Source: Crocinitomicaceae bacterium
Lineage (GTDB): Bacteria > Bacteroidota > Bacteroidia > Flavobacteriales_D > Crocinitomicaceae
Direction: 5' to 3'
Length of the DNA: 36,861 nt
NCBI GenBank assembly: GCA_029238665.1
Contig: JAQWFQ010000023.1
Location: 1-36,861, forward strand
The notes under the pieces are model-generated. The model was not told the origin of the DNA, did not search any database, and saw only the letters and a program-made list of their open reading frames with translations. Below are positions 6,629-14,673 of this stretch, in pieces. Position 1 is the first letter of the stretch. Every line of letters starts with the position of its first letter. Both the position numbers and the translations under genes were made by a program.

Positions 6629-7469
6629 GAGGTATCTTATATTTTATTAAAAATCCTCCTCCCAAAAGGCGGTGTTTTTCATCTGCTACAAAGGCGGTAT
6701 TTTTAGTTAAAACGACAATGGATTCCTTTTGAGAAATGTCATCAAAAAAGAGTTCTTTCACAAAAGAATACTTTTTGTTCGCATATTTCAATATAATTAT
6801 TCGATTATACGTGCTTACATAGAATTTTCCTTCGTAATAATCTGCCGCTGTTATGGCGTCCATACCCCAGCCATTTGGACCAATATAAATTTCCTTTTTC
6901 TTCTTAGCAACATACGTTCCTGGTTCTTTTGGGATCTTATAAGCAAATGCTTTTCCTGTCCAAGGGTCTGTATTACATTTTGTGAAAACAATCAGTGAAT
7001 TTTCATCACAAACAAGTGCCTCAGCGTCAAAGTTAAATTTCTTTTTTGAGGGTGGGAACTTGGTCTGATCAGGGTAACTAAACTTGATTTTTTTCGATTC
7101 AACTTCTTTCCCTTTTAAAAGGTCTTTAATCTTTACACGATAAATTACAAGCTTCTTTCGTTTGTTTTCGTTGTTCCCAAAGTCACCAATATAGAGGTGC
7201 TTATTGTCAATGGCTATGTCTTCCCAATCGGTGTTTTCTGCATCAACGACTTTAACTTTTTTTAAAATTTTTCCGTGTGCATTTAAAAGAAATATGATTG
7301 GTTTATTTCCTCCATCATTAATGGCCACAAAAGTGCTATCATTAATTTGTTCCAAACCAGAAATTTCATTCAACGATTCGGATAATTTATAGCGCTTAAC
7401 TTCTTGGGCAAACGTAGTTGCTGACAGAAAAAAACAAACGACTAAGCTATTTAAAATTCTATTTGGCAC
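6621..7469 (-). CDS. Exported propeller-like hypothetical protein
   Basis: A 282-residue protein starting at GTG (7469); no ATG is available before its signal peptide (RILNSLVVCFFLSATTFAQ). The mature part has repeated strand blocks such as ISGLEQINDSTFVAINDGG, TDWEDIAIDNKHLYIGDFGNN, FNFDAEALVCDENSLIVFTK and WGMDAITAADYYEGKFYVSTYN. These resemble SdiA-regulated or esterase-like beta-propellers of the NHL/phytase type. It probably folds as a periplasmic or surface beta-propeller. No catalytic motif is clear to me. It sits four bases after the CorC-type gene and overlaps the HAD gene by eight bases, within an operon otherwise devoted to purine synthesis and membrane functions. Confidence 0.7.
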   Translation of the reverse strand: MPNRILNSLVVCFFLSATTFAQEVKRYKLSESLNEISGLEQINDSTFVAINDGGNKPIIFLLNAHGKILKKVKVVDAENTDWEDIAIDNKHLYIGDFGNNENKRKKLVIYRVKIKDLLKGKEVESKKIKFSYPDQTKFPPSKKKFNFDAEALVCDENSLIVFTKCNTDPWTGKAFAYKIPKEPGTYVAKKKKEIYIGPNGWGMDAITAADYYEGKFYVSTYNRIIILKYANKKYSFVKELFFDDISQKESIVVLTKNTAFVADEKHRLLGGGFLIKYKIPHD

Positions 7470-7473
7470 TGCT

Positions 7474-8724
7474 TTATTTTTCTAATCGAACCACTTCAAT
7501 GCGGTTTTGACTAACGGTTTCAATATGCATTTTTATACGTTCTAACTCAATCATTGTGCCAGCCTCTGGAATGGACGCTAAATGATCAATAATCATTCCG
7601 CCTAAGGTTTCATACGCTTCAGAGGTAGGTAATTCAAATTCGTAGGCTTCGTTTAAATAATCGATGTCTAAACGTGCAGAAAAACGGTATTCTGTTTTTG
7701 AAATTCGTTCTTCAATAAACTCCTCCTTGTCGTGCTCATCTTCTATCTCTCCAAATATTTCCTCTATAACGTCCTCTATGGTTACAATCCCTGCTGTGCC
7801 CCCATATTCATCCACAACAACAGCAATGTTTCCTGACTTCTCTGTAAACAGCTCTAACAGCTCTTTTCCAGGCGTTGCTTCAGGGACAAATGGTATTGGC
7901 AACAATATTTGTTTAATTGACTCCGGAGATTTAAACATTTCAAACGAGTGTACATAGCCAATGATATCATCAATATTTTCTCGATACACAACTATTTTCG
8001 ATTTTCCTGAATCAATAAACTTTTTACCTAACGCTGTAATTTCATCTTCTACAGAAACTGAAATAATATCTGTTCTAGGAATCATACAGTCTCGGGCTTT
8101 TACCGAATCAAAATCAAGGGCATTCTGTAAAATCTGAACCTCATTCCCCAGCTCTTGCTCATCGCTTATCCGTTCATTAATGTCGTGCACATAATCTTCT
8201 AAGTCAATTTTAGAAAAAACTTTCTCGCTGTTGTCGCTGTCAACATTTAAAATTCTTAAGAAAATGCTAGACAACCACAATACAATGTATGTTGGTATGT
8301 AAAGCACTCCATAAATTAAAATCATTGGCGCTGTGGCAAAACGCAAGTAGCCATTGGGGTTCATCTGCACAAATGTTTTTGGCAAAAACTCTGCCGTAAC
8401 CAAAACCAATGCTGTAGATAAGGTCGTTTGAAGCAACAGGGTAAGCCCCTCTCCGGTAATTCCCCAAGAAGCAATAATTCCCTCCAGCATATCGGCTGAA
8501 AACAAACCAAAGAAAACAAGCGCAATGTTATTTCCAAGCAAAAGCATGGCTATAAAATGCGATTCGTGTTTATAAAAGATTCCGAGTATTTTTCCCTTGA
8601 TTGTCCCTTTTGACTTATCAAGTTCTATTTTTAATCGGTTTGAGGAAATATAAGCAATCTCCATCCCCGAAAAAAAGGCTGAAAAAATTAGTGTGATAAT
8701 TATACCAATAAGAGGACCCTCCAT
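7474..8724 (-). CDS. CorC/HlyC-family membrane protein (DUF21/CNNM, CBS pair, CorC domain)
   Basis: A 416-residue protein with an N-terminal DUF21/CNNM membrane domain (about 1-190; hydrophobic segments near 1-20, 55-80, 90-115 and 125-155, and the SGMEIAYISSNRLKIEL motif), a CBS pair (about 200-325, with MIPRTDIISV and VVVDEYGGTAGIVTIEDVIEEIFGE), and a C-terminal CorC_HlyC domain (about 335-412). The family includes MpfA/CorC Mg2+ extruders and GldE. Its N-terminus is of the general hemolysin-like type, and no gldD neighbours it, so I do not call it GldE. Likely role: divalent cation export or homeostasis in the inner membrane. It follows purD by 40 bases. Confidence 0.88.
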   Translation of the reverse strand: MEGPLIGIIITLIFSAFFSGMEIAYISSNRLKIELDKSKGTIKGKILGIFYKHESHFIAMLLLGNNIALVFFGLFSADMLEGIIASWGITGEGLTLLLQTTLSTALVLVTAEFLPKTFVQMNPNGYLRFATAPMILIYGVLYIPTYIVLWLSSIFLRILNVDSDNSEKVFSKIDLEDYVHDINERISDEQELGNEVQILQNALDFDSVKARDCMIPRTDIISVSVEDEITALGKKFIDSGKSKIVVYRENIDDIIGYVHSFEMFKSPESIKQILLPIPFVPEATPGKELLELFTEKSGNIAVVVDEYGGTAGIVTIEDVIEEIFGEIEDEHDKEEFIEERISKTEYRFSARLDIDYLNEAYEFELPTSEAYETLGGMIIDHLASIPEAGTMIELERIKMHIETVSQNRIEVVRLEK

Positions 8725-8764
8725 TTATAATTTTTACAGAACTAAATATACTAATTCCTAAGAA

Positions 8765-10039
8765 TTAAAGTACATCAAAGCCTATATCCTTTCGATAATT
8801 TGATTTTTCAAACTCGATTTTAGCAATCGATTCGTACGACTTTTTTAATGCTGTAGCGACATCTTTACCATAAGAAGTTGCTGCTAAAACACGCCCTCCG
8901 TTCGAAAGCACCGCTGGTCCATCAGAAACCGTTCCCGCATGAAAAATAATGCTTTCCGTTACCGCGTTTAATCCAAAGATTTGCTTCCCTTTTTCATAGC
9001 TTTCAGGGTATCCTCCAGAAACCATCATAACCGTTGTGGCACTTCTTTCATCAAACTGAATATCACATTCAGACAACGTGTTTGTGGCAACACCTTCAAA
9101 TAAATCAAGAATGTCTGACTTTAATCGAGGGATAACCACCTCCGTTTCTGGATCTCCCATTCTGCAATTGTATTCAATTACATAAGGTTCGTTTTTCACA
9201 TTAATAATTCCAAAAAAGACAAATCCCTTATAAACGATTTCATCTGCCTTAAACCCTTTGATAGTAGGGATAATTATTTGGTTTTTTATTTTCTCTAAAA
9301 ATGTTGGGTTTGCAAATGGAACTGGTGAAATTGCACCCATTCCTCCAGTATTTAACCCCTTATCTCCTTCTCCTATTCGCTTATAATCTTTCGCTTCTGG
9401 TAAAATTTTATATGCATCACCGTCTGTAATGACAAAACAAGAAAGTTCAATGCCATCCAAAAATTGTTCAATCACAACCCGTGAACTTGCATCGCCAAAC
9501 TTAGCATCCGAAAGCATGCTTTTTAGTTCTTTTTTAGCCTCTGAAAGGTTATCCAAAATTAAAACCCCCTTCCCTGCAGCTAAACCATCTGCTTTCAAAA
9601 CATATGGCGCTTTCATTGTCTCTAAAAACGCATAACCTTTTTCTAAGGTGTCTTTTGTAAACGTTCCATACTTTGCAGTAGGAATGTTGTGTCGCTTCAT
9701 GAATTCTTTTGCAAAGTCCTTGCTGCCTTCCATTTGAGCAGCAACTTTATTTGGACCAATAATAGGCACTTCTGAAATGTCTGCGTCAGCTTCAAAGAAA
9801 TCGACAATCCCATTTACCAATGGATCTTCAGGGCCAACAACAACCATGTTAATGTTGTTCTCAAGAACAAACCCTTTCACTTCTTCAAAATTTGAAGGTG
9901 ATATGTTTACGTTAGTACCGTGCTGCTTTGTTCCTGCATTTCCAGGAGCAATAAACAACTCTTCTAACAATGAACTTTTGGCCATTTTCCATGCTAAAGC
10001 ATGCTCTCTTCCTCCAGAACCTAATAATAAAACGCGCAT
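8765..10039 (-). CDS. purD: Phosphoribosylamine--glycine ligase (GAR synthetase)
   Basis: A 424-residue ATP-grasp enzyme of standard PurD length. It joins phosphoribosylamine and glycine, using ATP, in the second step of purine synthesis. Visible are the N-terminal GSGGREHALAWK and APGNAGT, the ATP-grasp KADGLAAGKGV, GGMGAISPVPF, and the Mg/ATP-binding EYNCRMGDPETEVV. It starts with ATG six bases after the purQ stop, so the two purine genes are coupled. No domain appears to be missing. Confidence 0.97.
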   Translation of the reverse strand: MRVLLLGSGGREHALAWKMAKSSLLEELFIAPGNAGTKQHGTNVNISPSNFEEVKGFVLENNINMVVVGPEDPLVNGIVDFFEADADISEVPIIGPNKVAAQMEGSKDFAKEFMKRHNIPTAKYGTFTKDTLEKGYAFLETMKAPYVLKADGLAAGKGVLILDNLSEAKKELKSMLSDAKFGDASSRVVIEQFLDGIELSCFVITDGDAYKILPEAKDYKRIGEGDKGLNTGGMGAISPVPFANPTFLEKIKNQIIIPTIKGFKADEIVYKGFVFFGIINVKNEPYVIEYNCRMGDPETEVVIPRLKSDILDLFEGVATNTLSECDIQFDERSATTVMMVSGGYPESYEKGKQIFGLNAVTESIIFHAGTVSDGPAVLSNGGRVLAATSYGKDVATALKKSYESIAKIEFEKSNYRKDIGFDVL

Positions 10040-10045
10040 AGGGTG

Positions 10046-10735
10046 TTATTTACAGTGTGCTAAAATAGACAGGAACATTTCCTTTCCATCCGTATTTGCC
10101 AACTCTTCATCAGCAGCTCTTTCTGGATGAGGCATCATTCCAAAAACATTCTTTCCTTCATTACAAATTCCTGCAATGTTGTTGACAGAACCATTTGGGT
10201 TACTTTCAGAATTAACAACACCATTTTCATCACAGTATTGGAACAAAACTTGTCCGTTAGCCTCTAACCTATCAATTGTTGCTTCTGATGCGAAAAAACG
10301 CCCCTCACCATGAGCAATCGGAATTTTATATGCCTTAGTCGCATTTAAGTTTTTGGTAATTCCTGTATCTCCAGAAACACGTTTAAGGTGAATGTTTTTA
10401 CAGATAAACTTCTGATTGTCATTGTGTAACAATGCGCCCTCTAGCAGCCCTGACTCTGTTAAAATTTGAAACCCGTTACAGATTCCCATAACATATCCGC
10501 CATTGTTTGCGTGCTTGATAACCTCACCCATAATTGGTGACAGCTTAGCAATTGCTCCTGACCTTAGGTAATCTCCATACGAGAACCCTCCAGGTAAAAT
10601 AACAAAATCAACTCCTTTTAAATCGGTGTCCTTGTGCCAAAGGCGTTCAACTTTTTGGTCTAAAATGCTTTCCAGCACATACACCATATCTTCATCGCAA
10701 TTTGATCCAGGAAAAGTAACTACTCCAAACTTCAT
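10046..10735 (-). CDS. purQ: Phosphoribosylformylglycinamidine synthase subunit PurQ (glutaminase)
   Basis: A 229-residue class I glutamine amidotransferase with catalytic C86 in GICNGFQIL, and H203 and E205 in MPHPERAADEE. It hydrolyses glutamine and passes ammonia to PurL for FGAM synthesis. A separate PurQ implies that this organism uses the three-part PurS/PurQ/small-PurL enzyme rather than the single-chain large PurL common in many Bacteroidota; neither PurL nor PurS is in the window. The preceding gene ends 38 bases upstream, and purD follows after six bases. Confidence 0.96.
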   Translation of the reverse strand: MKFGVVTFPGSNCDEDMVYVLESILDQKVERLWHKDTDLKGVDFVILPGGFSYGDYLRSGAIAKLSPIMGEVIKHANNGGYVMGICNGFQILTESGLLEGALLHNDNQKFICKNIHLKRVSGDTGITKNLNATKAYKIPIAHGEGRFFASEATIDRLEANGQVLFQYCDENGVVNSESNPNGSVNNIAGICNEGKNVFGMMPHPERAADEELANTDGKEMFLSILAHCK

Positions 10736-10773
10736 TTTTATCTATTAAATAGGTTGGTGTAAAATTACGATAA

Positions 10774-11745
10774 TTAGAGCCCTAACAAATCAAAAGAGAT
10801 GAAAAACTTACTCACAGCGATGAAAAAAATCAAATAATAGGTTATTACGGCACTTGTGCGTGGTGTTTTTATGCCAAATGCATAAGGAAGTATTAACATT
10901 AATGGAAACACAAGAAGGCTTAATCCTTCTGGATGACCAAAGAAAAAAAGATCTAGCAATGCGATGACCAAAGAAAAAACTATGAACAAAAGAAGTATTC
11001 TAATTAACTTTTTTAACCGAATCGTACTTGTTCCTATTTTTTTTAAAATTGGCGATAGACTAATTAAGATTAGGCACAGCACCAAAAAGGACAACGCCAG
11101 ACGATCATAGTAATATGATTCTCTTGTCGAGCTACTAAACCCCTCACGAACAAAATCAACTTCTAAAAAAAAGCCAAAAACTCCCGCATACATTAACGGC
11201 AACCCCAGGCCAACAATTGCTAATGCTGACTCCCTTAAAGAGAAGGGTTTAACCACCCAAATCATCCAAAATAAAAAGGGGATTCCCGCAAGTAAAATAG
11301 GGTGTATTGATGCCGCTAGCCCGAATAAAAAAGCTGCGTTAAACACAGCCCGTCTTCCGTCTTCGTTCTGGTTTAACTTAAACAACTGAACAACCATTAA
11401 AATTAAAAGTGTTTGAGCTAACGAGGCTCCACTTGTAAAGTAAAAAGAATGAAAAAAACTCATGATAACAACATAAAGCAATGCAATCAAGTAGCTGTTT
11501 CTTTCCATAAAGTCGTGCCTGTTGAAAATATGGTTAATAATAACGCCATTAATGACGATTAAACTAAAGGCTACACCCTGACACAGCCAGTGTGTCTGAC
11601 TTCCAATAGCTCCTAAAAATCCTAAGGACACCTGGTTTTCAGGTATGTGGTGTGGGAAAAAATAATTTAAAAGACCAAAAAGACCTATTATAGCTGGTAG
11701 AAGTATCAATACAATCGGCCTATTTCCAAAAAACAGTTTTACCAT
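10774..11745 (-). CDS. DUF6427-like integral membrane protein
   Basis: A protein of about 323 residues with roughly nine to ten hydrophobic segments spread over its length, resembling DUF6427 proteins of Flavobacteriales (the block NQNEDGRRAVFNAAFLFGLAA is characteristic). The frame extends to GTG at 11751, but ATG at 11745 is preferred because a promoter-like TACCTTCG box occupies 11751-11758. The function is unknown; in this group the gene is often found beside purine or pyrimidine salvage and synthesis genes, and here it heads the operon leading into purQ-purD. Confidence 0.75.
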   Translation of the reverse strand: MVKLFFGNRPIVLILLPAIIGLFGLLNYFFPHHIPENQVSLGFLGAIGSQTHWLCQGVAFSLIVINGVIINHIFNRHDFMERNSYLIALLYVVIMSFFHSFYFTSGASLAQTLLILMVVQLFKLNQNEDGRRAVFNAAFLFGLAASIHPILLAGIPFLFWMIWVVKPFSLRESALAIVGLGLPLMYAGVFGFFLEVDFVREGFSSSTRESYYYDRLALSFLVLCLILISLSPILKKIGTSTIRLKKLIRILLLFIVFSLVIALLDLFFFGHPEGLSLLVFPLMLILPYAFGIKTPRTSAVITYYLIFFIAVSKFFISFDLLGL

Positions 11746-11750
11746 AGACA

Positions 11751-11758
11751 CGAAGGTA
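11751..11758 (-). promoter_or_regulatory. Candidate -7 box for the DUF6427-like/purQD operon
   Basis: TACCTTCG on the minus strand matches TAnnTTTG at 7 of 8 positions and lies five bases before the ATG at 11745. It would drive the seven-gene run that ends at 5356. Confidence 0.35.
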
Positions 11759-11870
11759 CATTTTTATCAATTGTTTATTGTGTATTTTCAGTTAGAACTC
11801 TATATTTATCTTTTCGTTAGAAAAACACATTAAAAAAGACGATTGTTAACCGTCAAATTCTACATATAAT

Positions 11871-12245
11871 ATGGCAACAAAAAAATATTCAGACAGCGAC
11901 TTGAAAGAGTTTAAGGAGCTAATAAACAACAAGCTTGCAGAGGCAAGAGAAGACCTTTCGTTATTAAACGGTTCGTTATCACACAGCAATGATCATGGAA
12001 CAAATGATACTGGACGTACATTTAACATGATGGAGGATGGCTCTGATACCTTGTCTCGTGAGGAGGTTGCTCAACTTGCTGCAAGGCAAGAAAAATTTAT
12101 TGCTAGCTTACAAAATGCTCTTGTTCGTATTGAAAACAAGACTTATGGCATCTGTCGTGCTACAGGCAACCTTATTCAGAAAGAGCGTTTAAGGCTAGTT
12201 CCTCATGCAACGCTTAGTATTGCCGCTAAGAACGCTCAAGGTTAG
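11871..12245 (+). CDS. TraR/DksA-family regulator with degenerate zinc finger
   Basis: A 124-residue protein with an N-terminal helical region (about 8-85) and a C-terminal DksA-like segment YGICRATGNLI followed by KERLRLVPHATLSI. Only one cysteine remains (C95), so a four-cysteine zinc site cannot form; as far as I know this is normal for Bacteroidota members, in which the fold is held without zinc. The family binds the RNA polymerase secondary channel and alters transcription, often with ppGpp. Boxes resembling TAnnTTTG (TATATTTA, TATCTTTT) lie about 55-65 bases upstream. Its stop is four bases before the probable start of lspA, a pairing common in the phylum. Confidence 0.9.
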   Translation: MATKKYSDSDLKEFKELINNKLAEAREDLSLLNGSLSHSNDHGTNDTGRTFNMMEDGSDTLSREEVAQLAARQEKFIASLQNALVRIENKTYGICRATGNLIQKERLRLVPHATLSIAAKNAQG

Positions 12246-12249
12246 TTTT

Positions 12250-12927
12250 GTGAAAAGAAAAGCACTCATTGTCACGGTTATCGTGACACTAATACTGGCG
12301 CTCGACCAGCTTATCAAGGTTTACATTAAGTCCAATTTTGGTTATGGTGAATCTCAGGCGCTACTCGGCAATTGGTTTGTTTTGGAATACATCGAAAACC
12401 AAGGAATGGCATTTGGTACAACCTTTGGATCTCAAGCATGGCACAAACTTGCCCTGAGTATTTTCCGGATTGGGGCTATTGGGGCCTTAATTTATTACTG
12501 GATTAAACAGGCTCAAAAAGGCGCTCGTTTAGAGTTCTTAATTGCGATCGGGTTCGTTTTTGCAGGGGCAACAGGCAACCTAATTGACTCAATGTTCTAT
12601 GACTTTGTATTTGAATACGACCCTTGTATGCCTTTCAACCGATTGGACGGATCAGGGATAACATCGGAATGCTTTTATGGAACAATTGAAACACGACACA
12701 CGGGGTTTCTTTTTGGAAATGTTGTGGATATGTTTAAGTTTCAAGCATACTGGCCAGAGTGGGTTCCTTACCTCGGACAAAAAGAGGTTTTTCCTTTCAT
12801 TTGGAACCTTGCTGACGCAACAATTACCTTGGGGGTCGTTATGGTGTTTATTCGTCAAAAACAGTACTTCCCGCAACCGATTAAAAATGTTGATGTTGCA
12901 GACAAGAACAACCCGCCTTCCACATAA
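12250..12927 (+). CDS. lspA: Lipoprotein signal peptidase (signal peptidase II)
   Basis: With the GTG start at 12250 the protein has 225 residues. An ATG at 12205 would overlap the dksA-like gene by 41 bases and add a charged stretch before the first membrane helix, so GTG is preferred. It has four hydrophobic segments, and the aspartyl dyad is seen as D160 in FGNVVDMF and D189 in WNLADATI, with DQLIK, EYIENQGMAFG and TGNLIDS also conserved. It removes signal peptides from diacylglyceryl-modified prolipoproteins in the inner membrane. The segment of about 45 residues between GNLIDS and VVDMF is longer than in E. coli. This window alone encodes at least six probable substrates. Confidence 0.95.
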   Translation: MKRKALIVTVIVTLILALDQLIKVYIKSNFGYGESQALLGNWFVLEYIENQGMAFGTTFGSQAWHKLALSIFRIGAIGALIYYWIKQAQKGARLEFLIAIGFVFAGATGNLIDSMFYDFVFEYDPCMPFNRLDGSGITSECFYGTIETRHTGFLFGNVVDMFKFQAYWPEWVPYLGQKEVFPFIWNLADATITLGVVMVFIRQKQYFPQPIKNVDVADKNNPPST

Positions 12928-12974
12928 GACACGGTTCAATAAACGACAGGCTTTTCAGTTATTACTCCTGACCG

Positions 12975-14672
12975 TTACAACCTAAACGTTACCCCTCCTA
13001 AAAATTGGAAGCTGTGCACAGGTGTATTGTACCACCTCTTATAGCGTTGTGACGCGACATTATTAAACTCTATAAATGCCGAAATACGTTTGTTATAACG
13101 GTATTCAACCCCTAAGTTCAAGTCTGTAATGAAGCCTAAGCTCTTGATGTATTGACCATTTTCAACAGTCACATCATCGTCCATTTCGTACACAAGCGCC
13201 TTCCTTCCTTCTTCTAGTGTTAAATCTAACTTGAATAAAAACTTATTAAACAGGTTGTAAGACCCCCTCACTAAAAACTCTAAGCGGGGCAAGTTCCAAG
13301 CATAACTATTGTTTAAAGCTGTATATGAGTTAAACCTTCCCAGCGCGTCTATTTTAAGCTGTTCTTTAAGTTGATAAGAGATAGACGCATCAATTGTGGC
13401 CGTATTTATTGTGTCATAAATCACATTAAATTTATTCCTATGTGTATAGTCTGTAACAAACAAGGCTTTGTCTCGAACGTTTGCAAAGGTAACTCCAGCG
13501 TTAAAGCTCATCCGCTTACTCAAGGTTCCTTTTATTCCTCCATAAAATTCAACTGGACGCTTTTCATTTTTCAAGTAAACATTCGCCAACAAAAACTCGT
13601 TTTTTTGGGTTAAACGTTTAAACGTATTTTGAGTTAACCCCCCTCTAATCCCTGCATACGGAATAAAAATGTCGTTAAACATGCTGTACTTAATTTCAGC
13701 AATTGGGTAAATGTAGACCCGTGTTGTATTATGAACGTCAAGCGTAAGGTCTAAACCAACTTTAGCTTTGAAGCGATTGTCTTGTAGCGTTGTCGTAATT
13801 GTTGGTTTCAAGTTAACCACTGTATTGTTCAATACAACTCCAGAACCTAGTCCTGTTAGACTTGAATCTGGAACACCATAACGGTACCCGTTGTAACGCA
13901 CATTCAAATCTGCCGCAAAGGTTTCTTTGTTTTGTTTGTACCACGTAGTAGATGTTATCTCCACAAAGTTTTCTCGCGCACGCCACGCCGCATGTTCTTT
14001 TGTATTGGGTGTTTTAGATAAATAGTTGTTATAGCTAAGACCTATTTGATAGTTCACATTTGAACTGTCCTTTTTGTGCGACTTAAAACTCGCTTTAAAG
14101 CCGGCATCACTGTACCGTTGAGCAATACTGTCTCGCTCCAAACCTAAGGTGTCAGAAACACTGTAATAGTGTAAGCCTTGATTGTTGTAGTGTATATCGC
14201 CTCGCAAACTATATCGCCGTTCATTAATTCCTCCGTATACATTCACCTTTGTACGATCAAACGTGGAAGGTGCATACCCTTTTAAAGACCCGAAAGAGCT
14301 GAGGTGTTTTACATGTCCTCCGTAAAGGTGTTTTCTAGAGCGGCCTGCATCAAAGAACACTTCGCCTATTGGCATAAGTTCAGTTCCTACCCCAAGTTTA
14401 ATATATGTATTGTAAAATGGCGGTAGTTTGTCAATTGTTTTAATTGACGCTGGATTGATTTGATTTACCTCTGTTTGCGTTTCATGTTTTAATACCAACA
14501 ACGGGTATTCAACGATAGCTGTTTTGATTGTTGTATCAATAACACGCGGGCTCAACGCAACACGGTAAACGGGCTCAATATACCTATCTCCAGAAGCAAT
14601 TACAGTAACGCCTGGCTGTCCGTACGAAACAAACGTGCAGGCTAAAAAGAAAAGTGATGCTATTTTTTTCAT
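12975..14672 (-). CDS. Outer-membrane beta-barrel protein, TonB-receptor-like barrel without plug
   Basis: About 565 residues from ATG at 14672; an ATG at 14690 is also in frame but overlaps the upstream gene by 17 bases and adds MKTKIS before the signal peptide (MKKIASLFFLACTFVSYGQ). From about residue 90 onward the sequence is a long series of amphipathic strands with aromatic girdle residues (TYIKLGVGTE, KVNVYGGINERRYSLRGDIHY, FIEFNNVASQRYKRWY) and it ends in FQFLGGVTFRL, a typical C-terminal barrel strand ending in Leu. No plug or TonB box is present. It lies immediately downstream of, and is probably coupled to, the 1021-residue TPR protein, which suggests that the two act together at the outer membrane. 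Confidence 0.8.
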   Translation of the reverse strand: MKKIASLFFLACTFVSYGQPGVTVIASGDRYIEPVYRVALSPRVIDTTIKTAIVEYPLLVLKHETQTEVNQINPASIKTIDKLPPFYNTYIKLGVGTELMPIGEVFFDAGRSRKHLYGGHVKHLSSFGSLKGYAPSTFDRTKVNVYGGINERRYSLRGDIHYNNQGLHYYSVSDTLGLERDSIAQRYSDAGFKASFKSHKKDSSNVNYQIGLSYNNYLSKTPNTKEHAAWRARENFVEITSTTWYKQNKETFAADLNVRYNGYRYGVPDSSLTGLGSGVVLNNTVVNLKPTITTTLQDNRFKAKVGLDLTLDVHNTTRVYIYPIAEIKYSMFNDIFIPYAGIRGGLTQNTFKRLTQKNEFLLANVYLKNEKRPVEFYGGIKGTLSKRMSFNAGVTFANVRDKALFVTDYTHRNKFNVIYDTINTATIDASISYQLKEQLKIDALGRFNSYTALNNSYAWNLPRLEFLVRGSYNLFNKFLFKLDLTLEEGRKALVYEMDDDVTVENGQYIKSLGFITDLNLGVEYRYNKRISAFIEFNNVASQRYKRWYNTPVHSFQFLGGVTFRL

Positions 14673-14673
14673 G

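Noticed and set aside
7474-8724. Calling the CorC/HlyC protein GldE
   Set aside because: The N-terminus has the general hemolysin-like form, no gldD or ssb is adjacent, and the gene is embedded in a purine operon, so only the family name is supported.
11871-12245. Loss of zinc-finger cysteines in the DksA-like protein as a defect
   Set aside because: A single remaining cysteine is usual for this family in Bacteroidota as far as I know, so it is not a sign of a pseudogene.
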